Assembly: GCF_036322805.1 (NCBI RefSeq)
Contig: NZ_AP027272.1
Location: forward strand, 2,356,001-2,420,000
Reading direction: 5' to 3'
Length of the DNA: 64,000 bases
DNA from: Planctobacterium marinum
Lineage (GTDB): Bacteria > Pseudomonadota > Gammaproteobacteria > Enterobacterales > Alteromonadaceae
Positions 8,774 through 16,565 of the stretch are shown piece by piece. Position 1 is the first letter of the stretch. The number at the start of each line of letters is the position of its first letter. A program made the translations under genes and the position numbers. The notes beneath the pieces were generated by a model. It did no database searches. It was not told the origin of the DNA and saw only the letters and a program-made list of their open reading frames with translations.

Positions 8774-9934
8774 TTACAATGCAGAAAGCAAAATTTTTCT
8801 CACTTCATCTAGTCCTAAATCTTGCGTTTCCGACAAAGCTGTCATGCCCATTTTATTTAGGTTGGATATGATTTTTTCTATTCCTTGCTCATCAATATTG
8901 TAATGAGATAGCCGCGTAACTATATCCAGAGAGTTAAAGAAGGCTTCTGTTTTGGTAATTGCCTCGTCAACTTTTTGCTCTTCCGTGCCGTTGTGTATAT
9001 CCCAAACCCTTTCAGCATATTGCAGCAGCTTGGCATGTTTTTGTTGTTTACGCGCCCTCAGTAAATGCGGCAATACAATACCCAGTGTGCGACCATGAGC
9101 AATATCAAACAGCGCAGTCATTTCGTGGCCAATCATGTGGGTCGACCAATCCTGCGGGACACCGACCCCAATATTGCCATTCAGAGCGGATGTGGCAGAC
9201 CACATGAAGTTTTTTCGCGCTTCAATATTGTTATTATCAAGATAAGTAACGGGACCGTCTTCAATAAGCGTTTTCAGGATCCCTTCCGCAGTTCTATCCT
9301 GCACTTTAGCATTCACCGGATAGGTTAAATATTGCTCAATAACGTGAATGAAGGCATCAGCCACGCCATTGGCTATTTGTTCTTTGGGCAACGTCAAAGT
9401 CAAATCAGGGTCGAGTAAAGAGAACTGTGGGTAGACCTCAGGAGAGAACATTGGATACTTTTGTTCATTGAGCGTGATCACGGCAAAACCATTCATCTCA
9501 GATCCCGTTGCTGGCAGGGTGGCAACACAGGCGAGGGGTAGTGCCTCCTTTTGGGGAACGGGAGCGAAACCATGAGACAAAATGTCCTGGTATTCTGAAT
9601 CTGGCTTCAGTACTGCCAAGGCAATGAATTTGGTGCCGTCCATTACCGAGCCGCCACCGACTGCCAGTAGATAGGTTACCTGCTGTTGCTTGGCTAATTC
9701 CGTAGCACGAACTAATGTTTCAAATTTGGGATTGGCTTCAATACCGGAAAACTCCACTATTTTTCGGCTGCCTAATGCTTTAATAACCTTATCGATAGTG
9801 CCGTATTTTTTAGCGCTCTGACCGCCATAGGTGATCATGACGTTGGCATCTTTGGGGACAAGTTTGTCTATTTCATTAAAACGATTCTGCCCGAATACAA
9901 TCTGGGTGGGGTTGTGGTAGTTAAAATCTTGCAT
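8774..9934 (-). CDS. yqhD: Iron-containing NADPH-dependent alcohol dehydrogenase / aldehyde reductase, YqhD-like
   Basis: 386 residues, the usual YqhD length. The N-terminus (FNYHNPTQIVFGQNRF) is characteristic. The dinucleotide-binding motif GGGSVMDGTKF belongs to the group III Fe-ADH fold. The divalent-metal ligands are expected in VADAFIHVIEQYLTYP and in GHEMTALFDIAHGRTL (His-rich helix). YqhD reduces a broad range of short-chain and toxic aldehydes (acrolein, methylglyoxal, lipid-peroxidation products) using NADPH. Upstream and divergent lies an AraC-type regulator, the same arrangement as yqhC-yqhD in E. coli, where YqhC activates yqhD on aldehyde stress. Cytoplasmic. A clean terminator follows the stop. 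Confidence 0.9.
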   Translation of the reverse strand: MQDFNYHNPTQIVFGQNRFNEIDKLVPKDANVMITYGGQSAKKYGTIDKVIKALGSRKIVEFSGIEANPKFETLVRATELAKQQQVTYLLAVGGGSVMDGTKFIALAVLKPDSEYQDILSHGFAPVPQKEALPLACVATLPATGSEMNGFAVITLNEQKYPMFSPEVYPQFSLLDPDLTLTLPKEQIANGVADAFIHVIEQYLTYPVNAKVQDRTAEGILKTLIEDGPVTYLDNNNIEARKNFMWSATSALNGNIGVGVPQDWSTHMIGHEMTALFDIAHGRTLGIVLPHLLRARKQQKHAKLLQYAERVWDIHNGTEEQKVDEAITKTEAFFNSLDIVTRLSHYNIDEQGIEKIISNLNKMGMTALSETQDLGLDEVRKILLSAL

Positions 9935-10115
9935 GTATTGATCCTGTTTGATACCAAGTGGTTACGTGTTCACTATAGTATTTTGAACTGGGTAAGAAGA
10001 TACAAAATAGTGCCTGTTTTATGCCTAATCGTTCAATTGTGTACTGTTAGTGTTTTGTTGAGAGGAGATTGGAGTAAACTGCAGTTACACTATTTTTATT
10101 TAGTCGGGACTTGTT

Positions 10116-11009
10116 GTGGGCATCGAAAAACAAAATAAGTTACAAGATTTTAAAGGTCACATTGAGAGACAAACATTGCATGAGGGATTTACTGCAACCA
10201 ACGTAACCGGTGTTGGGGTTTACAAGGCGAGTCACATCCATAGCAAAAGCCCATACCTTTACGAACCGCTTATTTGCCTGATAGCTCAGGGTGAAAAGGT
10301 ATGTCACGTTGGTGCAGAGGTATATCGCTATCAGGCGGGTAACTTCTTCATTAATTTCTTACCTATGCCGGTACAAACTGAGATAGTGGAAGCATCATCG
10401 GAACAGCCGTTTTTATCTGCTGCGTTGGATATTGATTTAGTGAGGCTGGCGGATATCATCTTGCAAATCGAGCGGGTGGAAGAAGAAACCGGAGAAAAAA
10501 CGCTGCAAAAAAGCTCTTGTGTTTTAGTGGGGGACGCCAATGAAGAGCTTATTGATGTGTTTAATCGTCTCTTGATAGTCGCTAGTGATAGACGAGATGC
10601 GAAAGTGCTGGGAAATGCCATTGTTGATGAAATTTACTATCGTATACTCACCAGCGATCACGGATTTGCTTTGCGGAAATTATTGAATCAATACGGGCAA
10701 ATTCAACCCGTTGCCAAAGCGGTTAACTTTATCCATGCTAACCTCAATAAAACCATACAGGTAAGTGAATTGGCCAGCCTCTCCAATATGAGTAAAACCG
10801 CTTTTTTTAATGCCTTTAAACGCTTGATGCATGTGCCGCCTAATCAATACATTAAAGCCACTAAACTGCAAAAAGCACAGGCTTTACTGGTGCAGGGCAT
10901 GCAAGCCAATGAAGCCAGTTACCATGTTGGATACAACAGTTTTTCTCAGTTCAGTCGCGAATACAAACGCTTTTTCGGCTTTCCCCCGTCGCAAACTGCG
11001 GCGGCATAG
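10116..11009 (+). CDS. AraC-family transcriptional regulator, YqhC-like
   Basis: 297 residues. The N-terminal half (about 1-180) matches the AraC_N domain of YqhC-type regulators (HIHSKSPYLYEPLICLIAQG, then a cupin-like FINFLPMPVQTEI segment). The C-terminal ~100 residues hold the two HTH motifs of AraC proteins: VSELASLSNMSKTAFFNAFK, then NEASYHVGYNSFSQFSREYK ending in FGFPPSQ. Start GTG 10116. Being divergent from the yqhD-like gene across 181 nt strongly suggests it controls that gene. The effector is probably an aldehyde, by analogy with YqhC; that is inference. It converges with the DinB gene, with only 5 nt between stops. Confidence 0.88.
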   Translation: MGIEKQNKLQDFKGHIERQTLHEGFTATNVTGVGVYKASHIHSKSPYLYEPLICLIAQGEKVCHVGAEVYRYQAGNFFINFLPMPVQTEIVEASSEQPFLSAALDIDLVRLADIILQIERVEEETGEKTLQKSSCVLVGDANEELIDVFNRLLIVASDRRDAKVLGNAIVDEIYYRILTSDHGFALRKLLNQYGQIQPVAKAVNFIHANLNKTIQVSELASLSNMSKTAFFNAFKRLMHVPPNQYIKATKLQKAQALLVQGMQANEASYHVGYNSFSQFSREYKRFFGFPPSQTAAA

Positions 11010-11014
11010 TCCTG

Positions 11015-11509
11015 TTAGTTTTCAGCCGGCTCTCTTCTGTCGGGTTGTGCCTGATGAAGATACATCGCTAAGCCATCAACAGGATGCGCAGTGCCTGCAA
11101 GGTCGAGGGCGTGAGCAATACTACCGCGATGATAGCTACTATGAGTCAAAAGATGCATTAAGATCTCTTGAACGGTTAATCTACCGGATTTACCATCGGT
11201 AAAAACAAAACTGATTGGGGTTTGCAGTTGAACTTCGCTGTTGTTTTTAAGATATTCCTGCAACCACAGATTGTTGCGATTGTTTCTTTCTTGCAATTCC
11301 TCAATGAGTGGAATAGTAACTGTGTTTGTCGATTCATGAGGGGCTTGGCGTTGTTCAATACGGGAGATAAATAATTCTTCCACAATGGTCATATGATTTA
11401 ACTGTTGTAAACAAAACGCGGAGCTATCTTTTTTCTCCAAAGCCAGTAATTTAATCGCCTCTATGGTGCGTTTGTCTGCCCATTGTTTGTACTCAAAACA
11501 GGATAACAT
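11015..11509 (-). CDS. DinB-superfamily protein (putative metal-dependent thiol transferase fold)
   Basis: About 164 residues. It has the four-helix DinB/YfiT layout with the three metal-binding histidines: NHMTIVEELF near residue 45, and HLLTHSSYHRGSIAHAL near 125-140. The 'H..xHxxYHRG' motif is diagnostic. Members include bacillithiol- or mycothiol-dependent transferases and many of unknown activity; the substrate here is unknown. ATG 11509 is preferred because GAGGAAG lies 6 nt upstream; an in-frame TTG at 11524 falls in that ribosome site. Its tail-to-tail position with the AraC gene leaves no room for a separate terminator. Confidence 0.85.
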   Translation of the reverse strand: MLSCFEYKQWADKRTIEAIKLLALEKKDSSAFCLQQLNHMTIVEELFISRIEQRQAPHESTNTVTIPLIEELQERNNRNNLWLQEYLKNNSEVQLQTPISFVFTDGKSGRLTVQEILMHLLTHSSYHRGSIAHALDLAGTAHPVDGLAMYLHQAQPDRREPAEN

Positions 11510-11572
11510 GTTGTTCTTCCTCAATTTTTGGACTAATACTAGGTAAATTCAGTTTACTTGGGTAGTAAAAAT

Positions 11573-12490
11573 ATGGCCAAAGGCACGCATGAATATGTCG
11601 ATGATCCCCGTAATGCCGATATTCTCATCAATATCAATGGAGAGCTTGTTCCTCGAGAGCAGGCGAAAATTTCTGTATTTGATAGCGGTTTTATCTTAGG
11701 GGATGGTGTATGGGAAGGGATCCGGTTACATCACGGGCGGTTAGCTTTTATAGAACAACATATGAGAAGGCTGTTTGATGGCTTTAAAGCACTGGATATG
11801 GAGCCGGGAATAAGCAAACAAGCGTTGATTGACAGGATACAGCAAACTTGCATTGCCAATAATATGCACGATGGTGTCCATATTCGCCTGATGGTAACCC
11901 GCGGTATTAAGGCGACTCCCTATCAGGACCCCAGAGTAACGATTACGCCAGCCACTATTGTGATTATTGCAGAGCACAAAACTCCGCTGATAAAGGACGA
12001 TTTTAATGGTATTGATCTGTTTACCAGTCACGTCCGTCGGGGCTACTCCGATGTGCAAGATCCCAAGTTAAACACGCACTCCAAATTAAATTGTATTTTT
12101 GCCTGTATTCAGGCAGCCAAAGCGGGCGCTGATGAATCCTTGATGCTGGATCCTCATGGATTTGTGGCTACCTGCAATTCCACCCATTTTTTTATCGTTC
12201 GCCATGGTGAAGTTTGGACTTCTACCGGAGATTATTGCCTTGATGGCATTACCCGGCGCAATGTGATTAATGTCTGTAAACTGCACAATATACCCGTTTA
12301 CGAACGAAATTTTACCTTGTCAGATGTTTATGGGGCGGATGAAGCCTTTGTTACTGGCACTTTCGCGGGGTTGACTCGAGTAAAACAGGTGGATGGCCGC
12401 TCTATCGGTGATGGCGACGAAACACCGTTATTAGCTCGTTTACAGCAACTTTATGTTGATATGATCGAGCGTGCGTGTGAGGAAAGTTAA
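11573..12490 (+). CDS. Class IV aminotransferase (branched-chain or D-amino acid transaminase type)
   Basis: About 305 residues, PLP-dependent fold type IV. Landmarks: VFDSGFILGDGVWEGIR (class IV N-terminal motif), the PLP lysine in PKLNTHSKLNC, an ADESLMLDPHGFVATCNSTHFF block (usual Glu replaced by Ala-Thr-Cys-Asn around the PLP site), and the C-terminal VTGTFAGLTRV loop. Related enzymes are BCAT, D-alanine transaminase and aminodeoxychorismate lyase; the sequence does not decide between them. ATG 11573 is preferred over an in-frame TTG at 11558. The next gene follows 1 nt after the stop, so the pair is an operon. Sulfotransferase-like proteins encoded with this type of aminotransferase recur in marine bacteria, to my knowledge with no characterised product. 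Confidence 0.85.
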   Translation: MAKGTHEYVDDPRNADILININGELVPREQAKISVFDSGFILGDGVWEGIRLHHGRLAFIEQHMRRLFDGFKALDMEPGISKQALIDRIQQTCIANNMHDGVHIRLMVTRGIKATPYQDPRVTITPATIVIIAEHKTPLIKDDFNGIDLFTSHVRRGYSDVQDPKLNTHSKLNCIFACIQAAKAGADESLMLDPHGFVATCNSTHFFIVRHGEVWTSTGDYCLDGITRRNVINVCKLHNIPVYERNFTLSDVYGADEAFVTGTFAGLTRVKQVDGRSIGDGDETPLLARLQQLYVDMIERACEES

Positions 12491-12491
12491 C

Positions 12492-13211
12492 GTGACCATC
12501 AGAATTGCTATGTGGTCTGGGCCGCGCAACATTTCCACCGCCATGATGCGCAGTTGGGAAAATCGCAGCGATTGTAGTGTCGTGGATGAACCATTTTATG
12601 CCTTTTACCTGGCTCAAACTCAGAGCCCTCATCCCATGTTTGAACAGGTGTTGGCCTCTCAGTCCACACAGTATGAAGAGGTTGCCACACAGTTGAGTTC
12701 GGGAAATGTTACAACACCAGTGCAGTATCAAAAACACATGACCCATCACATGCTGAATAACTGTTTCGATTGGGCAATAGAACTAAAACATTGTTTTTTA
12801 ATAAGAAACCCCAAAGAGGTAGTGGCTTCCTACACAAACAGTCGTGGCGTCTGCACTGCTGAGGAGATTGGCATCATCCGACAAGCAGAAATCTACACAC
12901 TGCTGACCCAGCAAACCGGTCAGGAAATCCCAATTATTGATTCCAATGACGTGCTCAAATCTCCAGAGGGGATGTTGCGTAAACTGTGTGACAGGTTAAG
13001 CGTGCCATTTGAGCAAAACATGCTGCATTGGCCTGCGGGAAAACGTGACTCTGATGGTGTCTGGGCCAGCCATTGGTATCATTCTGTTGAACGCTCCAAA
13101 GGATTCGCACCATACCAGGAAAAGACAATCCTTTTGAGTGATTGGCAACAGGAGGTTGTGGAGCAGGTTATGCCCGCTTATATGGCTCTATATGAAAAGC
13201 GATTGCGATAA
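12492..13211 (+). CDS. Sulfotransferase-family protein
   Basis: About 239 residues. It starts with RIAMWSGPRNISTAMMRSW, a P-loop-like 5'-phosphosulfate-binding motif as in PAPS-dependent sulfotransferases. It then has HCFLIRNPKEVVASY, the matching 3'-phosphate-binding segment with Arg and Ser, and a C-terminal substrate helix region. GTG 12492 is preferred because GAGGAAAG (12479-12486) inside the preceding gene lies 5 nt upstream; a longer reading frame from 12471 would overlap that gene. It is coupled to the class IV aminotransferase, suggesting that an amino or keto acid-derived metabolite is processed by both. The real acceptor is unknown, and activity as a nucleotide-binding hydrolase cannot be excluded. 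Confidence 0.75.
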   Translation: MTIRIAMWSGPRNISTAMMRSWENRSDCSVVDEPFYAFYLAQTQSPHPMFEQVLASQSTQYEEVATQLSSGNVTTPVQYQKHMTHHMLNNCFDWAIELKHCFLIRNPKEVVASYTNSRGVCTAEEIGIIRQAEIYTLLTQQTGQEIPIIDSNDVLKSPEGMLRKLCDRLSVPFEQNMLHWPAGKRDSDGVWASHWYHSVERSKGFAPYQEKTILLSDWQQEVVEQVMPAYMALYEKRLR

Positions 13212-13215
13212 CCTC

Positions 13216-13531
13216 TCAAACCTGAGTATCAATGCGTTTGCGTGTATAACGGTAATGTATTAGCCGTAACAGCATTAAATCTACTACTAAGTGAATGGCA
13301 ATCGCGCCGAAGGTACCCATTCCGGGGGTGTTTGCAAGTTGGGTAGCAAAGCGACCACTGTTTTGTATTTGGTTATTCAAATCGTGTAATGCGGTTTCTA
13401 ACAGGCCGTATTCAGTATTAATCGCTGAAACATTAATAACGGCGAAAACCATGAATAAACCGCAAATGGCGTAAAATTTATCTTTGGTCCCTGATCTGAA
13501 ACACTACGCCAATGAGCTCCGGCTCGGTCAT
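13216..13531 (-). pseudogene. Small two-TM membrane protein gene interrupted by a +1 frameshift
   Basis: The 3' part (13216 to ~13490) encodes an inner-membrane protein with two hydrophobic segments (FYAICGLFMVFAVINVSAI and FGAIAIHLVVDLMLLRLI) and a basic tail. This frame stays open upstream of the first ATG (13452) for 17 codons with plausible protein sequence but no start codon. In another frame an ATG at 13531, with AGGG 7 nt upstream, opens MTEPELIGVVFQIRDQR and stops at 13478. Skipping one base near 13486-13493 joins the two into a ~105-residue protein with a normal start and ribosome site. So this is a frameshifted gene, a sequencing error or, less likely, programmed frameshifting. Function unknown. 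Confidence 0.6.
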
Positions 13532-13637
13532 TTTGTTACCCTGTTTACTTGCGTTGCTTCAGTGTAGACAAAACCGATAAAGTTGCCACTGATAAAACAG
13601 TTTATCCCACACGGGTTAGTTTGTAAGATGAGGAATT

Positions 13638-14006
13638 ATGTCTCAAAAAAATAATCATCATCTCAGCCCTGTAGAAGAGTCCCTGTTCAATCAGTTGGTG
13701 GCTCCGGCTTTTCGTCGTGCCATGCAATTACAACGACAATTTGAGCGCAAAAATGATTTGGATGTAACGGCTCATCAAACCTTACTAGCGGAAATTGAAT
13801 CAGCCGAACATAACGTGTGGCAAGCGATTGCCTTGGCCACTGCTGACATTAATCCATCACTTATAACTGAAGTAACTGCAGCTGCCCCTTTGGCGCTAAC
13901 ACAACCTACAAAATTGTGGATTGCTAAATGCCTGGAAGATGGCAGTTTACCTCTTTTGGAAGAAGGGGATTTTACACCCATTCGATTTTTGCAAGGACGC
14001 TATTGA
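13638..14006 (+). CDS. Hypothetical protein, helical
   Basis: 122 residues, not recognised. GAGG 6 nt before ATG 13638 supports the start. The sequence is mostly helical with a Leu/Gln/Glu-rich N-terminal half (EESLFNQLVAPAFRRAMQLQRQFERK), no signal peptide and no membrane segment. The C-terminus has a conserved-looking WIAKCLEDGSLPLLEEGDFTPIRFL. Codon use is like its neighbours. Probably a small cytoplasmic protein specific to this bacterial group. Confidence 0.6.
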   Translation: MSQKNNHHLSPVEESLFNQLVAPAFRRAMQLQRQFERKNDLDVTAHQTLLAEIESAEHNVWQAIALATADINPSLITEVTAAAPLALTQPTKLWIAKCLEDGSLPLLEEGDFTPIRFLQGRY

Positions 14007-14114
14007 TTCAGGTGCAAAAGTTGCATTAAAAACTCAATAACCACATAAAACTGCTGAATTTCTTCAATACATGACAAGTTCAAGCAAGGTTTACATTTTT
14101 TTGACGGAGTCTTC

Positions 14115-15083
14115 ATGCAATACATTAAATCCCTTTCCGTGGTGCTCACCTTCGTTATTTTATCTAATTCAGTGCTGGCCAAAGACAGCCCGATGACGCT
14201 TTATGGCCTGGAGTTGGGGGGCAATAAAAGCCTGCAACAACAACTTGGTGTCGGGCAGCAAAGTTTTTATCTGCAAGATGGTAACCAGCAACTAAGTTCT
14301 GCGGCAACAGCACGAGAGAGAGCAGAGCACCAAATCGCCTGTCGGCAAACGGGTTTTGGTATAACAGAAATCGTAAGCGATACTTATCAAAAACTGGTTA
14401 GCGCAGACGAGTATTTATCCAGCAGGAAAGAAGCCTTGAAACGTCGAGTAAAAGACGATCTTACTATTGCGCAAAACTCGTTAGTTAACACTATCAGTAA
14501 ACAATATGCTCAACCCCAATGCCAATGGGCTTTTAACTCTGTTGTTTATGCCGATGCTGAAACACCTACCGTGGTGTCGAAGTTCAAATCAAAATCCGGA
14601 ATTGATAAACTCGCAACCTTAACCTTTAGCGTCGATCATCAAGGCAAAATACTGGCGTTGACAGCGGAACAGATTGTGGAAAGGCTGGATGCTGAGCGAA
14701 TTGACGTTATTCTTGCGGCCATTGCAAAACGCTATCAAGTGGATATTGATGCTTTCAGTAGCTTGAATAAAAAGACTCAAAAACGCGTGCTTGAGGGGAA
14801 ACACGCTATTCAATTTAATGTTAAGTCGGCACAGTGTCAGTTTGAGGTAAAGAACACCTACTACCGCAGCGATGCTGCTGCTCGTTACTTTGGTATTAAT
14901 GAGGCACACGGCTATATCGAAATGGGGTGCCAATTACCAGCCTATAGTGCTTTTAGCAGTAAAGAGGTCGAACAATTTGTCTCTGTTAAAGTTAATGATT
15001 CAATCGCAAAATTATTGGACAAACACAAAACCCAAATGAAGGCCGAAGGCCAGAAAGAGAAAAACTCGGGCTTTGTGTTTTAA
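14115..15083 (+). CDS. Hypothetical secreted protein
   Basis: 322 residues with a clear signal peptide (hydrophobic LSVVLTFVILSNSVLA, cleavage near residue 22). The mature part has four cysteines that could form two disulfides (ACRQTGFG, PQCQWAF, AQCQFEV, MGCQLPA), fitting a periplasmic location. Two similar blocks may exist, each with a Cys followed by a strand (QCQWAFNSVVY and QCQFEVKNTYY), hinting at an internal duplication. The C-terminus is Lys-rich. No family recognised. The preceding region has GACGGAG 7 nt before the ATG. Confidence 0.65.
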   Translation: MQYIKSLSVVLTFVILSNSVLAKDSPMTLYGLELGGNKSLQQQLGVGQQSFYLQDGNQQLSSAATARERAEHQIACRQTGFGITEIVSDTYQKLVSADEYLSSRKEALKRRVKDDLTIAQNSLVNTISKQYAQPQCQWAFNSVVYADAETPTVVSKFKSKSGIDKLATLTFSVDHQGKILALTAEQIVERLDAERIDVILAAIAKRYQVDIDAFSSLNKKTQKRVLEGKHAIQFNVKSAQCQFEVKNTYYRSDAAARYFGINEAHGYIEMGCQLPAYSAFSSKEVEQFVSVKVNDSIAKLLDKHKTQMKAEGQKEKNSGFVF

Positions 15084-15110
15084 TTTTCTTAACTCATACG
15101 GTCATGTTAA

Positions 15111-15500
15111 ATGTTGGTCTCACGGAGAAGGAACGAATACTTGCAGCTGTCATTTTTGAATTTGATAAGAACGGGGGCCGTAATTGTTCCGCTGGTTTGT
15201 GCAATGATCACCTCTTACTACAATCCATCCACCTTTCTGCTTTTAGCAATACCCTACAGTGTTTTCTTTCTCACGCTAAAACAAAGCGATAGCCGAATAG
15301 TAAAAACAATTGCTTGTTTTGTCTTGGCTCTTTTGGCTGTAATTAGCGTTTTAACGGTCTTTGGCATAGCAAGTGACCCTCAAGCATCAATTGCCGCCGG
15401 TATACTGTTAATTATACAGTTCAGTGTGGCACTGCTTTTTTTGATAGTTTATTGGCTAGCGAAAATTTTCACCAAGAAGCGCAATAACAAAACATTCTGA
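15111..15500 (+). CDS. Small integral membrane protein, unknown
   Basis: 129 residues with about four hydrophobic helices (GAVIVPLVCAMITSYY; TFLLLAIPYSVFFLTL; TIACFVLALLAVISVLTVFGIA; AAGILLIIQFSVALLFLIVYWLA) and a basic C-terminus (KIFTKKRNNK). Topology suggests both ends inside. No family signature. ATG 15111 is used; the ribosome site is weak. It ends 3 nt before the convergent galM stop. Confidence 0.6.
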   Translation: MLVSRRRNEYLQLSFLNLIRTGAVIVPLVCAMITSYYNPSTFLLLAIPYSVFFLTLKQSDSRIVKTIACFVLALLAVISVLTVFGIASDPQASIAAGILLIIQFSVALLFLIVYWLAKIFTKKRNNKTF

Positions 15501-15502
15501 GA

Positions 15503-16438
15503 CTATAATTCCGTGTTCTTGAGCTGATACTTAATAAATTTGTGAAATGGTTTTCCAGGCTCAGTGAATTCAAAAGGGAAGTTGGTCTTATTCGGCGCAT
15601 CAGGGAAGTATTGTGGCTCCAGGCATATGGCGTTACGCGATACAAATGGCGTGCTCATGTGATCAGCAGTGTACACTTGGATACCCGGGTAGTCAGAACA
15701 AACTTCAAGCGTAAGCTTGCCGTCGGGGCTAACTAGCGTGGCCACAGGTACTGAGTTTTGGCCATGCTTTACCACAAAATTGTTATCTAAACTTGCAGTT
15801 ACAGCTTTTGCGCTTTGGAAATCATATTCCTCTGGCATTGGCTCAATACTACCATTGGGGATATTCTGCTCATCTACTGGCGTATAACTTTCCGCATTCA
15901 GTTGCAAAGTGTGGTCGTTGATATTTTTACTGTGCTCCCCCAGATTAATATAGGCGTGGCCTGTAGGGCCTATGGGCACAATACGCTCAGATTGTGCTTT
16001 GATATCAATGATGAGTTCATCCTGTTCTGTCACCGTGTAGGTCACTTTAAAGATAATGTTGCCCGGATAACCCACATCAGATGAACCAAGGTGCTGATGC
16101 ACTAATGTGATGGCGTTTTCGGTTCTGGCCTCTAGTTGCCAATAGACCAGTTGCAAGCCATCTTGTGCACCGTGTAAGTGATTGACGCCTTCATTGGCAC
16201 CCAGGTTGATTGTTTTACCATCAATATTTACCTGTGCCCCTGCAATTCGATTGGCATAAGGACCGGCAATGGCTCCCATGCAAGCACCGTCTTGCAGATA
16301 ATCTTCTACGTGATCATAACCGACAATAATATTTCGGCCATTCGTCACCTCAGCACTCCAGTCAATCAGCCTGGCACCGTAGTTGAGAATGGTCGCCTGA
16401 TTGCCGTTTTGGTTACTTATCTGCCAGGTGTTTAACAT
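15503..16438 (-). CDS. galM: Aldose 1-epimerase (mutarotase)
   Basis: 311 residues. GalM interconverts alpha and beta anomers of glucose, galactose and related aldoses. Visible family features: ILNYGARLIDW (N-terminal strand), GPYANRIAGA with the substrate-contact Arg, GVNHLHGAQDGL with the active-site His, GPTGHAYINLGEHS with the second catalytic His, and CLEPQYFPDAPN carrying the catalytic Glu near the C-terminus. No signal peptide, so it acts in the cytoplasm. No other sugar genes are next to it. It converges with the small membrane protein gene. Confidence 0.93.
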   Translation of the reverse strand: MLNTWQISNQNGNQATILNYGARLIDWSAEVTNGRNIIVGYDHVEDYLQDGACMGAIAGPYANRIAGAQVNIDGKTINLGANEGVNHLHGAQDGLQLVYWQLEARTENAITLVHQHLGSSDVGYPGNIIFKVTYTVTEQDELIIDIKAQSERIVPIGPTGHAYINLGEHSKNINDHTLQLNAESYTPVDEQNIPNGSIEPMPEEYDFQSAKAVTASLDNNFVVKHGQNSVPVATLVSPDGKLTLEVCSDYPGIQVYTADHMSTPFVSRNAICLEPQYFPDAPNKTNFPFEFTEPGKPFHKFIKYQLKNTEL

Positions 16439-16523
16439 CGTTTACTCGGATTATCTTTTCCAAGAAATATAACAGTTTTTAATTGAATTAGAACTATTTG
16501 AAAATCAGAAACGAGAAAAGGTA

Positions 16524-16550
16524 ACCACCCGCACACGAATGTCGGGTGGT
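16524..16550 (-). terminator. Probable terminator of the FAD oxidase gene
   Basis: An 8-bp perfect stem ACCACCCG / CGGGTGGT with an 11-nt loop. On the minus strand it is followed by TACCTTTTC, a modest T-rich tail. It lies 15 nt past the FAD oxidase stop. Confidence 0.6.
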
Positions 16551-16565
16551 GGCTGTCATGCTGCG

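Noticed and set aside
13216-13452. Complete 78-residue protein starting at ATG 13452
   Set aside because: The frame continues upstream with coding-like sequence and a membrane helix that this start would cut; the frameshifted longer gene explains it better.
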